Source: Flavobacterium ginsenosidimutans (GTDB lineage: Bacteria; Bacteroidota; Bacteroidia; Flavobacteriales; Flavobacteriaceae). Taken from it: 64,000 nt of DNA. The position numbers were made by a program, and so were the translations under genes. The stretch is from the NCBI RefSeq assembly GCF_003254625.1, contig NZ_QJRJ01000071.1, positions 119,478-183,477 of the forward strand. The letters are read 5' to 3'. Below are positions 62,071-64,000 of this stretch, in pieces; position 1 is the first letter of the stretch, and every line of letters begins with the position of its first letter. Under the pieces are notes generated by a model. The model was not told the DNA's origin. It ran no database searches and saw only the letters and a program-made list of their open reading frames with translations.

Positions 62071-62574
62071 TTGAGAGAGAAAGAACAAGAGTTTTTAAAT
62101 CGGATAGAAAGCCATAAAGGAATTTTATATAAAGTTTCTAAGATGTATATGGATAATTCTGATGATCAGCAGGATTTGTTTCAGGAGATTGTATGCCAAC
62201 TCTGGAAATCCTATGAGTCTTTTCGAAATGAAAGCCAGTTTTCGACATGGATGTATAGAGTTGCGGTAAATACGGCAATTGTCTTTCTGAAAAAAGAAAA
62301 ACGGAAAGTAGATAAATATGAAATTCCTTCGGAGAATGTTAAAGATGATGAAAGTGATTCTCATATAAAAGAAAGTCAGTTGGATCATTTTTACAAAGCG
62401 GTACAGAAACTCGAAAAAATAGATAAGGCCATAATTTTTTATCAGTTAGAAGGTTTCTCTCATAAAGAAATAGGAGAGAACTTAGGTATTTCTGAAGGAA
62501 ATGCGAGAGTAAAACTGAATAGGGCTAAGGAAAAATTAAAAGAAATTATAAAAAATCAGGGATATGGATTTTAA
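62071..62574 (+). CDS. ECF-type RNA polymerase sigma factor
   Basis: The 167-residue protein has the two-domain ECF layout. Region 2 runs from KVSKMYMDNSDDQQDLFQEI through LWKSYESFRNESQFSTWMYR, and region 4 carries a helix-turn-helix in EGFSHKEIGENLGISEGNAR followed by VKLNRAKEKLKEI. The start is TTG 62071, since no ATG or GTG lies near the N-terminus. The gene follows the TraB-like gene by 7 bases and overlaps the next gene by 11, so that gene may encode its partner or anti-sigma factor. It lacks region 1 and 3, as usual for ECF factors. Confidence 0.92.
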   Translation: MREKEQEFLNRIESHKGILYKVSKMYMDNSDDQQDLFQEIVCQLWKSYESFRNESQFSTWMYRVAVNTAIVFLKKEKRKVDKYEIPSENVKDDESDSHIKESQLDHFYKAVQKLEKIDKAIIFYQLEGFSHKEIGENLGISEGNARVKLNRAKEKLKEIIKNQGYGF

Positions 62575-63178
62575 CGAAATACAAAATGCATGGAATAACG
62601 ATAAGCCAGAAAATGTTATTTTGCCAAAAAACTTAGAGAAGATTCAATCGGCTAATATGCCATTGGATAAAATCAGAAGAAATCTTAAAAATGAATTTGT
62701 TTATCAAATAATATCTATGTTTTTTTTGGGGACTATTCCGCTGATTTGCCATTTTAATGCACAAATGTTTTTTTTGTATTATTTGATTTATAGTTTGTTT
62801 TTGGCGGTTTGCGTTTATTATTTAGTAAAATTATATTTCTTTTTTAAACGGTTAAATGCAACAACTTTGAAAACAAAAGACAGTTTGTATGAGACCTATT
62901 TTGATATTAGATTAAATATGGAATTGTATAAAACATTTGGGTTTTCGCTGACTCCCTTTTTGGTTATTTATTTATTAGGATTTTATTTTTACGGTCTTTC
63001 TAAGACTTCTGGTTTATCAAATTTTGAATTTTCTAATGGACAATTAATAGGTTTCTTTGCGATTGTTGTTTTTACAGTGCTATCTATGGGAATTTCTTTA
63101 GAATGGTGGGTTCAAAAGTTTTATGGAAAATATGCCAAAGAGATAAAAAAAGTAATTGACGAATTGAAAGAAGAATAA
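62564..63178 (+). CDS. Putative anti-sigma-like membrane protein
   Basis: The 204-residue protein has a short cytoplasmic N-terminal helix (MDFNEIQNAWNNDKPENVIL) and four or five membrane helices, the first pair at about residues 48-90. It overlaps the sigma factor gene by 11 bases. This position, with a cytoplasmic N-terminus and a membrane anchor, is typical of anti-sigma factors in this phylum. No anti-sigma zinc or ZAS motif (HxxxCxxC) is visible, so the assignment rests on context. Confidence 0.72.
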   Translation: MDFNEIQNAWNNDKPENVILPKNLEKIQSANMPLDKIRRNLKNEFVYQIISMFFLGTIPLICHFNAQMFFLYYLIYSLFLAVCVYYLVKLYFFFKRLNATTLKTKDSLYETYFDIRLNMELYKTFGFSLTPFLVIYLLGFYFYGLSKTSGLSNFEFSNGQLIGFFAIVVFTVLSMGISLEWWVQKFYGKYAKEIKKVIDELKEE

Positions 63179-63183
63179 AAAAG

Positions 63184-63212
63184 AAAACCCATCTTAACGA
63201 TGGGTTTTTTTA
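63184..63212 (+). terminator. Terminator after the sigma factor operon
   Basis: AAAACCCATC and GATGGGTTTT form a 10 bp stem with a short loop and a T-run, 6 bases after the stop. Confidence 0.88.
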
Positions 63213-63223
63213 TAGCTAAAATA

Positions 63224-64000
63224 TTAATGAAGTATAATTTTCTTTTTAGAAATGTAACCATTTTGGAGATTGGCTTTTACAAATAAAACCTGGTTTCCTG
63301 TTTGTAAATTAGAAATCTGTAATTCGGTACTGTTGATCTTCTTTTTGCTAAAGATTTCTTGACCAAGAACATTGTAAATCGCCACATCATTAATCGATTC
63401 TTTTGATGAAGAAACTTTGATTACTTTGTTTTTTACAGAAACTGTTATTCCATCTGAAAGATTCTCAAACTCTTCATTCCCTAAAGTTTTATTCGTGTAC
63501 TTAAGGGTAAATCGATCTGTGAAAGTTCCAATAGCTGTATTGAAAGTATAATTTCCGGCGCGAAGATCGGTTACCGTTCCCGCTGTCTTATCTTCCAGAT
63601 AAACTTCCTGAGTGTCAAAGAATCCGTCCGCCTGGTCAATTGCAATTGTCATATCGCCGGCAATGGCTGATTTGTATCCCAGCGGAATCACTTCCGTATT
63701 GTCAAATGGAAGCGCGCGTCCCTGGATAGTCAGTTTCTTTGTCCCGTTGATGGTGTAGAAGTCAACATAAGAATTTGATCCCATCGTTGCCGCATCGTAG
63801 TTTACGTCGATATCGTTTGTCGCTCCCTGCGCATAGCCAAGCAGAACCTGTTTGTAGGCACCTTCGGTATTGCTCAGAGTCATCCACAGGCGGTTCTTCT
63901 CCACACTCTCTGTTTTTGCAGTTTTGTAGAATTGCGTGTTATTGCCGTCCACACGCATTACATTGGTGAAGTTCAGAGTCGCAGTGGTCGGCTTGCAGAT
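63224..64000 (-). CDS. Type IX secretion substrate, C-terminal part (runs off window)
   Basis: The frame is open from the stop at 63224 to the right edge, 259 codons, and the methionine at 63958 is probably internal. The last 75 residues form a T9SS type A sorting domain: ISVKNKVIKVSSS-like strands, DVAIYNVLGQEIFSKKKINS, LQTGNQVLFVKANLQNGYIS and the closing KKKIILH. Before it lies a block found just ahead of the sorting domain in large flavobacterial surface proteins (KLTIQGRALPFDNTEVIPLG, then DGFFDTQEVYLEDK). The C-terminal domain is removed on export. The function depends on the missing N-terminus. Sequence from about 63560 rightward is visibly more G+C-rich than the sorting domain and its neighbours. 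Confidence 0.9.
   Translation of the reverse strand: MCKPTTATLNFTNVMRVDGNNTQFYKTAKTESVEKNRLWMTLSNTEGAYKQVLLGYAQGATNDIDVNYDAATMGSNSYVDFYTINGTKKLTIQGRALPFDNTEVIPLGYKSAIAGDMTIAIDQADGFFDTQEVYLEDKTAGTVTDLRAGNYTFNTAIGTFTDRFTLKYTNKTLGNEEFENLSDGITVSVKNKVIKVSSSKESINDVAIYNVLGQEIFSKKKINSTELQISNLQTGNQVLFVKANLQNGYISKKKIILH

Overview
The window is chromosomal DNA of a Flavobacterium-type Bacteroidota, close in style to F. johnsoniae. The evidence is AT-rich sequence, start codons preceded by A-rich stretches instead of Shine-Dalgarno sites, promoters of the TTG-N(17-23)-TAnnTTTG type, a C-terminal type IX secretion sorting domain, a TonB-dependent receptor, DUF4270 and many lipoproteins, and an OlsF-type ornithine-lipid acyltransferase. 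No tRNA, rRNA, CRISPR array, insertion sequence or prophage was seen. Almost all of the window is coding.

Layout. 1-5.2 kb (minus strand): a partial EamA transporter, a small hypothetical gene, an AT-rich two-gene cassette (dual-OB protein plus DUF488 protein) and metG. 5.4-10 kb: a secreted GH43 glycosidase behind a structured repeat element, a CDGSH Fe-S protein, a secreted DinB-like protein and a PhzF-family enzyme. 10-15.3 kb: a membrane protein, a patatin-like phospholipase, a PrcB-like lipoprotein and three poorly characterised genes. 15.4-23.2 kb (plus strand): serS, lgt, a TPR protein, a DUF4286 gene, rsmA-mgtE (overlapping) and proC. 23.3-30.3 kb: a cytochrome c, nhaA, a 2-hydroxyacid dehydrogenase, a DUF805/TM2/TM2/DUF805 cluster and olsF. 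30.4-34.3 kb: xth, an OmpA-family lipoprotein, a ParE-type toxin-antitoxin pair and a Tas-like aldo-keto reductase. 34.4-40.05 kb: an envelope module of L,D-transpeptidase, VWA lipoprotein and SIMPL protein, beside a LytS-type histidine kinase and a LytTR regulator. 40.3-47.1 kb: a GT51 transglycosylase fused to an AsmA-like region, a lipoprotein, radA with a serine-less alpha/beta hydrolase, and panC-panD. 47.2-51.5 kb: a half-length glycogen synthase homologue, a DUF4270 lipoprotein and glmS. 51.9-63.2 kb: a TonB receptor with a GDSL lipoprotein, atpD-atpC, an NAD(P)-binding protein, bioF, a TraB/GumN protein and an ECF sigma factor with an overlapping membrane gene. The right edge holds the C-terminal part of a type IX secreted protein.

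Two patterns stand out. First, many intergenic regions carry degenerate tandem repeats of 7 or 8 bases. They are often arranged as two inverted arms and often end a few bases before a start codon (lgt, the TPR gene, the DUF4286 gene, the aldo-keto reductase gene, atpC). Two larger elements (5437-5646 and 40066-40337) use such arms to flank a shared core of GCTTTAGC hairpins. Second, the upstream regions of the VWA/L,D-transpeptidase operon and of the divergent SIMPL/histidine kinase genes share direct repeats spaced 21 or 22 bases apart. That spacing suits a LytTR regulator, and one is encoded next door, so these genes may form one envelope regulon.
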